From NCBI GenBank assembly GCA_030280995.1, contig JASXTE010000007.1, positions 10,321,001-10,385,000 of the forward strand: a DNA stretch of 64,000 nt. Direction: 5' to 3'. A model generated the notes under the pieces. It saw only the letters and a program-made list of their open reading frames with translations, made no database searches and had not been told where the DNA came from. The position numbers and the translations under genes were made by a program. The stretch comes from Hemileia vastatrix (lineage: Eukaryota > Basidiomycota > Pucciniomycetes > Pucciniales > Zaghouaniaceae). Positions 1 through 11,135 of this stretch are shown here, one piece after another; the first letter of the stretch is position 1, and each line of letters starts with the position of its first letter.

Positions 1-581
1 AAAAATCGATCTTCATGATCTTCTCTCTTCACAATTTTCTGCAGTTTAACCTCATGCTGGAGGCCCAAAAATAGATCTTGATGATCTTCAAAAAAATATT
101 TTTTATCTTCTTTCTTCATTATCTTCAGATTTTTTTCTTGATTTTCATGAATTATCTTGAAATTTTTATCTTCTTTTTTTGAGTTTTCTTCTGACCTACA
201 AAAAGAACCAGGGGTTTCCCTAATGCTCATAGGTGTGGCCCAGGTAATGTTTTTGAAAGGTGTAGAAGAAATCCTAGCGGTGCAAAATTGGGAGGACTTA
301 CTTTTAGACCCCAATCTCACCGCCCCAAAACTTTTCCGCATATCTTTCAATAAAGATATATAACAAATCTTCTTCCTTGAACTTGAATTAAAAATAATTA
401 AAAATCTTGAGAGAGAACAGAGACTTGATAAAAAAACTTGATGAATACTTTCAGAGAAGAGAAACATTAAAAAGAGAAAGCTGAAAATTCACTTGGTATA
501 TCTCCATGGGAGCTGACCTACTACAACCTGGGATTTCCTCATCTTGGGGAGAGGTTGTAGCACTAAGGTGATCAGCCCTCT
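1..581. other. Non-coding, TTCTTC-rich sequence downstream of protease
   Basis: This stretch follows the protease stop on the minus strand. It has repeated GATCTTC/ATCTTC motifs and no long coding frame on either strand with family resemblance. Short frames at 157-363 and 544-750 (plus) show no recognisable motifs. It could be the 3' untranslated part of the element or an intron-like spacer before a downstream pol gene. Confidence 0.4.
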
Positions 582-1361
582 TTACTCTAAAAAAGACAGA
601 CTCTCAATAGAGCCTGAGCCGCACTCCAAAAAACCAGAGGAAGCACCCACTTCCTTCCTTCTCCTGCAGCAGTCAATGCACTGGCACATTGAAGATAAAC
701 CAGGCCTGGTCTCCCAACCATCCTCTCCAGGGGATGACAACCTCATGTGAAGTCTCCTTTCATCTTCACCAGTCAACTCCAAACTGATTCCCAAATCAAA
801 TTGATAACCAATTCTTGCCTGAAAATCCATCAAGAATGGCCCACCCAAAACTGCTTTTACATTACCTTTAGCAATGTAAAAATGAACCTTCCCTGAGGCT
901 CCGCCAACATCTAACTTCACAAACTCTGAATTTCCAACCAATTCAGTGACATGGCCACTGATCCCTCTCAAATTCCCACCAATACCAGTTTTGATGAGGA
1001 GGCCCATATGAGTTGCCTCAAACAAAGAAATCAGGTTTATCTGAGAAGCTGAATCCACCAATGCCCTTGCCTCCCTGCCATTCAGAGTGACATTGACATA
1101 TCCCAGAGGAGCAGAAAAATGAGTTTCCAACCCCTCACCAAACTTTTCAGCAGAATCACAAATGTATTCTACCTCACCAGAAGAAACTCTTCTCCTGGTC
1201 AACAACTTTTTTTGTCTATCAGCCAACCCTGGACTGATAGCATACAATTCCCCATAAGATAGGGAAACCTGACCCTGATTCATCCTTTCCAGGACAGAGT
1301 CCATAACATTAACTTCACCAGACACTACTGGCCTCTCAAAGTGAGCTCTTTGCTTCACCAC
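582..1361 (-). CDS. Retropepsin-like aspartic protease of a Ty3-type element
   Basis: About 259 residues. The protease core shows ALVDSASQINLIS, the position of the active-site D-[ST]-G loop, but with DSA instead of DSG. The later ILV-type turn is represented by AVLGGPFLMDF. The enzyme would cut the Gag and Pol polyproteins inside virus-like particles. The frame overlaps the end of Gag by a few codons in the -1 direction. An in-frame stop upstream of the overlap leaves a window of about 45 nt in which ribosomes would have to shift. The C-terminal tail is Cys-rich (CQCIDCCRRR) and ends without any reverse-transcriptase sequence. The DSA triplet may mean that this copy is inactive, or that the lineage tolerates Ala. 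Confidence 0.7.
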   Translation of the reverse strand: MVKQRAHFERPVVSGEVNVMDSVLERMNQGQVSLSYGELYAISPGLADRQKKLLTRRRVSSGEVEYICDSAEKFGEGLETHFSAPLGYVNVTLNGREARALVDSASQINLISLFEATHMGLLIKTGIGGNLRGISGHVTELVGNSEFVKLDVGGASGKVHFYIAKGNVKAVLGGPFLMDFQARIGYQFDLGISLELTGEDERRLHMRLSSPGEDGWETRPGLSSMCQCIDCCRRRKEVGASSGFLECGSGSIESLSFLE

Positions 1362-2966
1362 CTTGATCCTAGAAGATTCTTGAGGACCAGCACAACACCA
1401 ACAGGTTTACCATTAACAGGAACCAAACCAGATCCCTCAGCAGAACCTCTGACTCCAGCAGGATTTGGAAATGAAGCCAAAGGGACATCCTCCTCAGAGT
1501 CAGAATCCACCTCCATTGGCATTGGCTCACCATTCATGTCCAATGCGCCAAAACTAGGGGGGCCCATGTCAGCCATACCTTTCTGCATCTTGTACAGCTT
1601 CTCTTTGCTGTGCCTCTTCCTAGCTGCACTCAGCTTAGGATCCACCTTTGAAGAATTTGGCTTTGGTTGGGCCTGAGAACTGCTCTTAGGCCTTCCCACC
1701 TTTCCTTCTTCCACATCATAAACACCAGCCAAGCATTCACCACTTGACTGTCCACCACAAGAATACAACTCCAAACCACCAAAGGAAGTAGAAAAAGATA
1801 CCTTATTGACCTCCTTCCCCTTTCCCTTGCCATCCTCATTCTCCTTACCAGAAGACTTCCCTTGATCAGGAATCTCCTCAAACCTTGGCTTCCTTTGATT
1901 GAGACCTCCCCTTATCCTGACTAAATCAACAGGAGCCTTCCCCTCACTGGGCTTAACAAAAGAACCATCAGGGAACTTGAAAACCCTTCCATCAAATTCC
2001 ACCTTTCCTTCAGACACATCCCTGTTCAATGCCCAACAATCATTGGACCTGTGCCCCCTCCTGCTGCAATAAGAGCAGACCCAAGGATCACTCCAACCAG
2101 CCCTCCTATCAAAATCTCTAGGCTGAGAAGGTACCTTATTGACCTTCTTAGCCTCCTGAACAAAAATATGCAGCTGCTTTGTAAGATCAGCCAACTGCTC
2201 CACCATTGGGTCCCTCTCCTGTTTGGGAACCTGCACCAAATTCTTCTCATGTTTCTTCTCCCTAACTTCCTCTTCAGCCAAAGCCTCACTTACTTTGCTG
2301 ACATACTTGGCACACCCCTCCTGATAGGTGTCCACAGCCAATAACTTCAAATGGGCCTCAACAGCCTCCTTCACTTTATCCAAGGCAGGCAACTTCTGGT
2401 CCCCAATAGAAAGAGTCTTCATCAATTCCTTTCTTGACAACTCCTTCAACACATCCATCCTGACATCTCTAGCCATGGCAGACCAAAAAACATCCTTGGC
2501 AGCATTTTTATGTGCCAGCTCCTCCACTTTCACCAAGTATTCCACCACAGGATCAAACTGTAGCAGAAACTTCCTGTAACTATGTAAGTTACCAACACAA
2601 CCATAAGATTGCCAATTACTGAAAACCTTGTTCAGATACACCATAGTGAACCTGACACCCCATCTATCTACCATCTCCCTACACAACAATTTCCAATCCC
2701 TCTTCTTGTAGCCAGACATGGCCACAATCTCCTTCTCCACTGACCTATCACCAATGAAGAAGATAATCTGCTTCACCATGTCCAGGTAGGAAGCACTATC
2801 CACTCCAGCAGCAGTTTCATACTTCTCTAGGAACCACTTCACATCCTCCCCATTAAACTTGGTACCATCCCAAGTTTTAATCCTCACACACTCTCTAACC
2901 ATCACAGAAGGAGGATCATCCCCCCCCACTGACAGTCACCACAGGAATAGCAGAACCAGAAGCCAT
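1355..2966 (-). pseudogene. Gag of the Lys-primed Ty3-type element, 5' frameshift in a poly-G tract
   Basis: The open frame 2929-1355 (524 aa) is a Gag: an N-terminal helical capsid-like half, then a classical zinc knuckle CX2CX4HX4C (C285, C288, H293, C298) and a Lys/Glu/Ser-rich tail. The open frame has no ATG at its start. The likely initiator ATG is at 2966-2964 (MASGSAIPVVTVS...), but a run of eight G (eight C on the plus strand at 2920-2927) puts it one base out of frame; seven G would restore continuity. This is therefore a young or assembly-level homopolymer lesion. Gag ends at 1355, where the protease frame takes over by -1. Confidence 0.75.
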
Positions 2967-3036
2967 TCTTCCAGTCCAAAACACCGAAAAGAGCCAACCA
3001 AAGAAAACTAAGATTCTTAAGAACTAGCAAGTTCTA

Positions 3037-3054
3037 CCCCCACGTTGGGCACCA
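3037..3054 (-). other. Primer-binding site complementary to tRNA-Lys 3' end
   Basis: The minus strand reads TGGTGCCCAACGTGGGGG, starting four bases inside the LTR. The standard tRNA-Lys primer site is TGGCGCCCAACGTGGGGC. On the plus strand the match to the tRNA 3' half extends to about 3031. This fixes the element orientation and the inner LTR boundary. Confidence 0.8.
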
Positions 3055-3058
3055 GAAA

Positions 3059-3970
3059 TGTAGACAATCCTATAGTACTAGCTATAGGCCTTGACCAAGG
3101 GAGTTGAAGAAAAACCAGGGAGAAAATCCCCTGTCCCTTTAGAAAAATAGAGTGAGAATTACTTGCTAAAGTAAGCTTGTTCCTGTTTTGCTAAAGCTCC
3201 TTTTCAACACACTTGACTGCTTGATGAGCCAAGAAAGTAGTCCCCAGATAGACTACCAGACCAAAGAACTGAAATGTAGAACAATGTCCACACCAGAGAC
3301 AGCAAAGATACTTGATGTAGGCTGCAAATCAACCCCAGAGACAGCAATAATACTTGTTATAGCTTGCAAAACTATAACAGAGAAAACAGTTGCCAAAGTT
3401 AAGTTAAATGAAGAACTCACTTGCAACAAACACAGCCAATTGTGGCCAGAAAACAGTGAAAACTGAGTGAGGAACAATGATATCACCTCCAGATGGTTGT
3501 ATGATGATTAAGGTTGCCCCAAACTGTCTTTTTAACTATGTACACACAGACCACTATCTAAGAGCCCATGCGCACCCACCAATCTGGCGCCTGTACCTGC
3601 CAAATTGCATAAAAAACCCTCCTGAAGCGCTCCCCAACCTCCTAAAACAGAGGCGGGCGGGCCGCCCAACGTCGGAGATGCCGCCTGAAGCAGCCCGGCC
3701 TCCCTGAAGCCAGAAAACCAATAAAAACCACTAATCTACTTAGAAAAATTAACAACAACTACTAAAACCTTTAAAACACGGAATTTCAACGTAACAACAT
3801 TGTGACATGAAATATAGAGAAAAATTAGCTCTATCCTATGATACTAAGCACTTAACCCTAAGACTTAAGGTTAGCCCGTAAATCACAAAAAAAAAATTGA
3901 ACAACAATCTTTTATAAATGAAAAATGAGGAAATGACCCCATAAAACTCAGAATATTAAAAATGTCTACA
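3059..3970 (-). repeat. 5' LTR of the Lys-primed Ty3-type element
   Basis: About 912 bp bounded by a perfect 8-bp terminal inverted repeat, TGTAGACA at 3059 and TGTCTACA ending at 3970. The inner edge sits four bases from the primer-binding site, as expected. It contains a locally GC-rich patch (about 3560-3720, with a GGCGGGCGGGCCGCCC-like run), unlike the rest of the window. The outer boundary is inferred from the inverted repeat, because no second LTR copy is in the window. Confidence 0.65.
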
Positions 3971-4303
3971 AGACATAAAATATAGAGAAAAACCAGGGAT
4001 ATCCAATGATAGTACCCACATAACCGCAGACCCAATATCCACGTAATAAAACCAGAAAAATACCCAATTCCTTAACAGATGTCAATTAAGACATGCACAA
4101 ACAGCGCCAAATCACACAACAAAGGCCCCTGCCAATGTTGGAAGACCACAACACTTTGGAGTGATAGTTGTTTTTAGAGCTGGATTAAAAGATAAGAAAA
4201 AGACAAGAAATAATAAATAAGAAAGTAAATAATTTGGAGATAGCTTTAAACACTAATATAAAATTGATTGCTATATTACTTGTGAAAGAAATGACATACC
4301 CTT

Positions 4304-5010
4304 TCACAAATTTTGGCTAGTTTGTTTAGATTTTTGAGATGTTGAGTAAGAGGAATCATTGGCAGGAGGAGTTTTAGTAGCACTGACAAAACTAGAGACC
4401 CTAGAAAGTCTCATTCTTTTGGAACATCGAAGAATACTCTTATCTCCCCCTTGAGATGTTGATGCATAGCCTTCAGTGTCAGGTATTTCATTATCATCAT
4501 CATCTTTGATGATAATGACATCATCAGAAGGAATGATACCTTTTTCATAAGCTGAATTTGAATAAGTTTTAAAGAAAAAGGGTCGATAATCAATTCTTCT
4601 GAGTTTAAAGAATTTAATATAAAATAATTACTTACATTTTTCTAGGTAATCAATGTATTCAAGCACATTGTTGTAGGCATTCGAAATATAAGATGGCAAA
4701 GGCTTCTAGCTAAGAGTTGAAAGTAGTTCTTCAGTTTTGCCTTTAGCAAATTCAAGTATCTTGCCATATTGAGATCAGTTAATTTCAGTCCTTTTCTTGG
4801 CAAGAGAAGGGGGTTTGGAGACATGCTTAGAGCTGGTTGTTTCTTGAGTGTGAAGGATTCGAATCAAGGATTCTGATGAGATTTTGTCAAATAACTACTT
4901 GGTGCTAATATATCAAATATATTAATGGAAAAGAAAAGTTAGTCTAAGAAGATATAAGAGATAAAGCAATAGATCTTACATAAAGGAGGTGTCTGTTTAT
5001 CACGAGTCAT
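4304..5010 (-). pseudogene. Three-exon broken gene of unknown function
   Basis: On the minus strand an ATG at 5010 opens a short exon (MTRDKQTPPL) that ends at 4980 before a GTAAGA donor. A 75-bp intron ends at TTAG before 4904. Exon 2 (4904-4636) ends at a GTAAGT donor. Exon 3 (4551-4304) continues in the same phase after TTCAG and stops with TGA. Exon 2 needs one frameshift near its start and has two in-frame stops, so the copy is dead. The encoded protein would be small and Ser/Thr/Lys-rich, with an acidic run (IIIKDDDDNEIPDTEG) and a basic C-terminus. I recognise no family. Consistent splice phases argue that it was a real gene. Confidence 0.4.
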
Positions 5011-6205
5011 TTTAATGACTTATTACTTGAAAAAAATAAAAAATTCTTATATCAAGGTAATAAAGAGATAAAAAATATATATTACTATTTTTTTCAAGCT
5101 TTACTAACACATATTAATGTGATAATTAAAAGATAATAGTAGTAAAATTGAGAGAAATAAACGAATTGAGAAATGTGCTATAAAACAAGAGGGTTTATAT
5201 ATTACTTGAAGCAGATTTTTGATAGGGGTTCTTTTACAATGACATCAAGCTAGCAAGCATATTGGAAAATAGTCTGATGATAATAATTGTGTTAATAGTA
5301 AAAGGGAAGTAACTAGACATAAACATTGGGGGCTTAAAAGTATGACAAACAAAGAAAATGTCCAATTTACAATTTGATAATCACAAAGGGTAAATAGTTG
5401 AGAATGTAAGTTTAACTAAATTAAATATTTAAATTAATTTGTAAATATCGACATCATGCAATATGACAAAGGGATCTATTATTGGAAATTTTGTCATCTT
5501 TATGTGTTATAAAAAATAGGGGACAAAAACAAAGGAAAAAGATAATTTAAAAAACGGGGATAAAAACGTTAACACTAAATAGTATTATATAAAATTATAA
5601 AAAAAAATTAATTTATTCTATGATAAGAGCTTGTTTGGGCTGCACTGACACTCCCTGGCACAAACCTAGTCTAAACTTAGTTAAAGTTAAATTGATATAA
5701 TAAATCTGAAATAGAAACACTTATGAATCTTAGCATATGAATAAAGTATAAAATTATTTGAAATTATTGCCATATAAAATCCAATAACCAAGTACCAAAT
5801 TCACAATTTTTTAAAAGTATTTTATAGATTTGTACAAGGTTACGTACTTTAAACATCATTCAATAGTAATTGATGAACATTTTCCACTGAGATAAATAAG
5901 TTGAAAAAGAAAATAGATAATGGATATATGTTTCTTAATTGAGCTATTATTGAATAGGAACATTCAAAAAAAATATAGGAGAATTAATCAGGGTATTTTT
6001 TACATTGATGTAAAGCTTGGTTGATAAAATATTAAAAACCTTTAAAAAAGGACTAAAAAAATAATCAAATCAAAGAGGAATATTAGAAATAGGTGTTATA
6101 AAAATTATAACCAATATCTTAGAATTATTGAGGGAAATAAATTACTAGTAATCACAAAAAATATTGTAATCTTTTACCTTTAAATGGAAATATCAACTAC
6201 TCATA
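5011..6205. other. AT-rich intergenic sequence
   Basis: No frame with family resemblance, no clear repeat and no RNA gene was seen here. Confidence 0.5.
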
Positions 6206-6315
6206 ATCACCAGGTCAAAAGTTAGACAACTTGCAGTCAAGTGGGTTTTCAGGTATCTTAAAATAACATCAGAAGTAACCTTTGAAGGAAATTTTTTGCT
6301 TAAAGTAGTTACAAG
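6206..6315 (+). pseudogene. Ty1/copia reverse transcriptase-RNase H relic
   Basis: One plus-strand frame reads RQLAVKWVFRYLK followed by ITSEVTFEGNF. This resembles the segment joining copia reverse transcriptase to RNase H, usually of the form HWxAVKRVxRYLKGTxxxGxxF. Only about 35 codons are recognisable. The surroundings are decayed, and the solo LTR at 6489 interrupts the same area. Confidence 0.45.
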
Positions 6316-6488
6316 CCAAACCAAAACTGTGAATGTCACTGTACCAAAAAAAAAAATTAGAAAAATTATATCTCAATGCTTATTGTTGAAGCTGTCTATC
6401 TGATTTGAACTTGAGTAATTTTCAAAAAATTTGCTTTAGTTCTATATTAGCTTCATTTTCCAGGCAAGAAGTCCTTCATACTAAGTTT

Positions 6489-7628
6489 GTCGGCCGGTCG
6501 TCTAGAAGAAGGAGAAAATAGAAGAAGGAAAGAGAGGAGGAGAAGGAGGGAAAAGTAGGAGGAATAAAAAAAATAAAATATTAATAAAATTATTTAATTT
6601 ATTGAGAGGAAAACAACAATAAGTGAGCTGGGAGGTGACAACAACTTGTTTTTACTAATATTAATATTATTTAAGTAAGAGTTCTGCGCGGCAATCAAAA
6701 TAATTACTATCAGACTTAAAGCAACCTTTAAATTGTTATATAAAATTTTAATTAGATTTTTATTACTAATAAAAAGAATATAAACGTAATATAAAAATTG
6801 TATTTAAATTGTTGAGTGTATAATAAGTGATAAGGCTACAGGGGATTATCCAAGGCCCTTTTATAGGCAATGGGTCCTCTGAAGCGCTACTATATCAGTA
6901 AATACAATGATTAGAAAGAAATAAAACAAATATATCAAAAAGAGTAAATGAAACATAACAATATAGAGAAAAACATGAAACAATTAATTAAAAGCCCAAT
7001 TAAGAATCCAATTTCCCCGCCATTAATCCCCAAATCAGTAAGTGACAATAGTAAATAACTAAACAAGAGTGGAAACATAGGAACTATGAGAAATATAATT
7101 CCCAACAGATGGTCCATCCTGATTAGAGAACATTTTAAGTGAAACAAAAATAATTTGACGCAACAAAACAATCAATTAATCTCAATTTAGTTCAAATTAA
7201 TTTATTTGTTTTTTTCTAACACAATTAAGGGTCAAAAGAAGCGTCCTTAATAATTGTTTAGTGTCATATGAGAGGTATTAGTTAATATATAAATTTAAGT
7301 AATTAATTTAAATATATTATAAATCAAATTTACACTTGTAATTATAATATATGTTTTTTAATTAATCAAATATAAATTTATAATTATTAAATATATAAAA
7401 ATGCGCCATTATTTTTAGAATATATTATATTAAGCTCAATTTAATTGTATATAAAAATATATATAACCAATAAATTTAATGTAACATTTGTATATAATAA
7501 AATTCTTATATAATTTCATTATGTAATAAAATATTAAGTTATATTCATTAAATACAAGTTTTACCCACTCTTTAAGGTTTTATAATTTATATATCATTTA
7601 CTGGACTCCTGGAATAGCCTGGCTGACA
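6489..7628 (-). mobile_element. Solo LTR (element A family), TSD AAGTT
   Basis: A 1140-bp LTR closely similar to the two LTRs of element A. It runs from TGTCGGCCGG at 6489 to GGCTGACA ending at 7628 and reads as an LTR on the minus strand. It is flanked by a perfect 5-bp direct repeat AAGTT (6484-6488 and 7629-7633), so it formed by LTR-LTR recombination after a normal integration. A promoter-like TATAAAAGG lies on the minus strand at 6857-6865. Confidence 0.92.
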
Positions 7629-8571
7629 AAGTTCCTTTACAACATTTATTTCAGGCCATGCAATACTTTTTCATAATTTTCTTTCTGAAGGCTGGAAACA
7701 TAGACTTTACCAGGACAAAATTCAATGAAAGAACATATAAAATTCTCACACCCTGTTTTTGTGAAGGAAGTGTGGGTTTAATTTAATCATTGAAAATTTT
7801 ACTACATGAAATAATATAATATTATTAATTTTACCATATTTTCAAAATGAATTCTAGAAAACAATGTGAAATTTTTTTAATTACTTGATGAATTTTTTAT
7901 GGTATAATAGTTAGAATCTCAATTTAAAAATAGAGTTATACTTAAAATTTTATAAATATATATATATATAAAAGAATGCACTCATTCAGATTAATCTGAA
8001 ACCTGTAATTTTTAAAATTGAATCATAGTTTCAGGAATTTACTTCACCATAATCTAAAAAAAAATAGATGAGTTGATCATTTGAGGTTTTACCCTATAGT
8101 GATAAACAAAAGGATTTGAAAAAAAAATATGAAAGAGCAGATAAAAATATAAATAGGCAAGAAAAAATTGTACTTTCACCAAACATAATTAGCTAATCAG
8201 GCACCTTATAGTACTCAATCTGATTTTATTTAAACTTTTTAATAATTATTTTAGTTAAAGTGTAATTTTAGAAACTTAGGGAGGGGAAATTTAAAGTATT
8301 TAAACAGATTACATGTATGCTCTATGCTATGATGAAAAATAAGGATTAAAACTAGAATTCTTTTTTGTTAAAAACAGTACAGCTGCAGTTAGTATAAATA
8401 AATGAGACAATTTATCCTTCTGTAAAAACTCAAGTTGTTCTGCTTTCAAACTAGCTTGACTTTTACAATAGTAAAGTTCTATAAAAGTTGATAAATCTTC
8501 CAAAATGACCTTTTTCTCAGTATCAAAAATAAACTACTCTGTCACAGACAAATTATAATTGTGTGTTTCTT
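7629..8571. other. AT-rich sequence without a recognisable gene
   Basis: Continuation of the DNA interrupted by the solo LTR. A short minus-strand frame around 7640-7760 reads coherently (FIEFCPGKVYVSSLQKENY) but has stops on both sides and matches nothing I recognise. Confidence 0.4.
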
Positions 8572-8940
8572 CTAGAAGGACTTTTGAAGTTTCCCAGTAA
8601 AATATTCTTCAAAAATATCATCCATAGGAAAACTCCTGGGCCCTGAAAAAGGCTGAACACCTTCCATTTCTGGGGGTTTAGGGACCTTCAATTTTTGATA
8701 AACCTTTTCCTGATAGCTTACTTATGTGTTTGAGATTGAAAACTTGAAAGAAATTTAGACATCCACCCTTTTTTAAGTTTATTTAAACGTCAAGTAAAAC
8801 AAGCACTCCTCCATAGGATTGGAGTTATGACACTACTCCCGTCCTGTCTATCCTCAGTATCAGAGTGAATACAGATATCTTTAAAAAATCCAGTAATTTC
8901 AGGGACCACAAAATATGAATAAATTTTGATTATTCCATCA
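8572..8940 (-). pseudogene. Decayed coding segment of unknown family
   Basis: Two minus-strand stretches read like protein. From 8940 one reads GIIKIYSYFVVPEITGFF followed by an acidic HSDTEDRQDGSSV segment, and stops at 8790. From about 8710 to 8572, in another frame, one reads KVPKPPEMEGVQPFSG and then FPMDDIFEEYF. One stop and one frameshift separate them. No family could be named. They may be parts of a degraded transposon gene. Confidence 0.3.
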
Positions 8941-9258
8941 CACAACTTAAAAAATGTGATGTTAATTTATAATAACTATATTAGAGCTATATAAACAATA
9001 CTATTAATTCTCTTCTTTTAGAAAGGTTAACTTCAATTTTTTCAGATTCACCTTTTCTATCTTTTAAGAATAGTTTTATTTATCATTAGCTATATAAGAA
9101 AATTTATTAGCTTCTCATGTGCTGCACCTCTGAAGAGATCTGAAAACTGCCTCATCTATAATACTTTCATCTAAAATTGAAAAGTTCACCAAACCCTTCC
9201 CATAATAGCATTTCATCCATCCAATCACAATATAATTTACTATACAAGATATGTAAAA

Positions 9259-11135
9259 CATGAGGCAACATGCTGCTACATGTTCTACAACATATGCTAA
9301 CCAATATGTTTCAATCAAACATAGTACCTTAATGATATGTTGGCACACTTTTTTACATACAAAATATCTACCATGTCCTCATGACATGATGCAGCGCATT
9401 TATTCATATCTCCAGGACATGGTAAACTTGCCTAAAATGAGGTGGAAAGTTGCATCATCTTTTACTTTCTGGAAAATAGTGAAGGTAGTGGGTAGTGTAG
9501 TTGCTTACATGCATACATGAGGCAACATGTCGCCTCATGTATGCATGTGGGAAACTTGCTTTCTCACATTGTAAAAATAAAAATTATACAAAATAACATT
9601 AAATATTGTAATTGCATACATGAGGCAACATGTCACCTCATGTATGCAATAACAGCAGCTCAGAAAAAAAAACAGGCAAAAGATGAGGCACCATGTTGCC
9701 TCATCTTTTGCTTGTTGGTCAAAGGAAGATGCAACATACACTAGGCCATATTTGCATAAAGATGAGGTGGAATGTTGTTTCATATTTTGCTTTCTGGAAA
9801 ATAGTGAAAGTAATGGGTAGGGTAGTTGTTTACATGCACAAATGAGGCAACATGTCGCCTCATGTATGCAATTATAATATTATGTTTTTTTTTGTTTTTT
9901 TTTAATGTGAGAAAGCAAGTCATCTATATACATACATGAAGCAACATGTTGCCTCATTTATGCATGTAAACAACTGCCCTACCCATCACCTTCACTATGT
10001 GCCAGAAAGAAAAAGATGAGGCAACATTCCACATCATCTTTTTGAGAAAATATGGCCTAGTGTATGTGGCAACTTCCTTTGACCAACAAGAAAAAGATGA
10101 GGCAACATGGTGCCTCATCTTTTGCCTTTTTTTTTTCTGAGCTGCTGTTATTGCATACATGAGGCGACATGTTGCCTCATGTATGAAATTACAATATTTA
10201 ATTTTATTTTGTATAATTTTTATTTTTACAATGTGAGAAAGCAAGTTTCCCACATGCATACATGAGGCAACATGTCACCTCATGTATGCATGTAAGAAAC
10301 TACACTACCAACTACCTTCACTATTTACCATAAAGTAAAAGATGAGGTAACATTCCACCTCATCTTTATGAAAATGCACACTAATGTATGTCACATATGC
10401 CTTTGACCAACAAGCAAAATATGAGGCAACATGGAGCATCATCTTTTGCCTCTTTTTCTTCTGGGCTTCTGTTATTGCATAGATGAGGCAACATGTTGCC
10501 TCATGTATGCAATTAGAATATTAAGTTTTTTTCATTTTTTTCAATGTGAGAAAGAAAGTTGCCCAAATGCATAGATGAGGTGACATGTCGCCTCATCTAT
10601 GCATGTAAGTAACTACCCTACCAGTTAGCTTCACTATTTTACAGGAAGTAAAAGATGAGGCAAAATGCCACCTCATCTTTATTCCTATGCACCTTAGTGT
10701 ATTTCACATCTGCCTTTGATAAACAATCAAAAGATGAGGCAAAATTGTGCCTTATCTTTTACCTCTTTTTTTTTCTGAGATTTTGTTATTGCGTACATGA
10801 GGAGACATGTGGCCTTATGTATGCAAAGTAAATATTCAGTTTTTAGTTGTATTTTTTTTCAATGTGAGAGAGCAAGTTGCCCACATGCATATATGAGGCA
10901 ACATGTTGCCTCATGTATGCATGTAAGCAACTAACCTACCCATTACTTTCAATATTTACCAGAAAGCAAACAATGAGGCAGCATGCCACCTCATATTTAT
11001 GCAGATGAACTCTAGTGTATGTCACATCTGCCTTTGACCAAAGAGTGAAATATGGGGCAACATGGTGCCTCATATTTTGCCTCTTTTTTTTTCTGAGATG
11101 CTGTTATTGAAAACATGAGGCAACTTGTTGCCTTA
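9259..11135. repeat. Palindrome-dense repeat array with internal inversion (family P1)
   Basis: About 22 imperfect to perfect palindromes share the core ATGAGGCAACATGTTGCCTC. Some extend to 42 bp (for example 9507-9548 and 10883-10924). Two flavours alternate, one ending in CATACATG...CATGTATG and one in AAAGATGAGG...CCTCATCTTT. On the right side they sit in direct units that begin with AATGTGAGAAAGCAAG at 9904, 10230, 10543 and 10861 (spacings 326, 313, 318). The stretch about 9420-9890 is the same unit in opposite orientation, so the array is head-to-head around about 9895. Short frames inside are translations of the repeat. Confidence 0.9.

Larger units (their letters stand above)
1..3970 (-). 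mobile_element. Partial Ty3-type LTR retrotransposon (5' half)
   Basis: Reading on the minus strand, the order is 5' LTR (3970 to 3059), primer-binding site, Gag, protease, then about 580 bases of untranslated, TTCTTC-rich sequence up to the window edge. No reverse transcriptase, RNase H or integrase is visible, so the rest lies outside the window or is missing. It is a different lineage from elements A, B and C: its Gag has a classical CCHC finger and its primer site matches tRNA-Lys. A target duplication cannot be tested because the other end is outside the window. Confidence 0.75.

Noticed and set aside
544..750. 68-codon plus-strand frame
   Set aside because: It is antisense to the protease gene and has no independent support.
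6935..7171. Hydrophobic 78-codon minus-strand frame repeated at 15181-15440 and 23063-23371
   Set aside because: It lies inside the LTRs; the frame differs in start and stop among the three copies and follows from AT-rich composition rather than a conserved protein.
9260..10259. Several 75-100-codon frames (MRQHVAS / HVGNLLSHIVK type) on both strands
   Set aside because: Translations of the P1 palindromic repeat; the same peptides appear in both orientations because the DNA is inverted-repeated.
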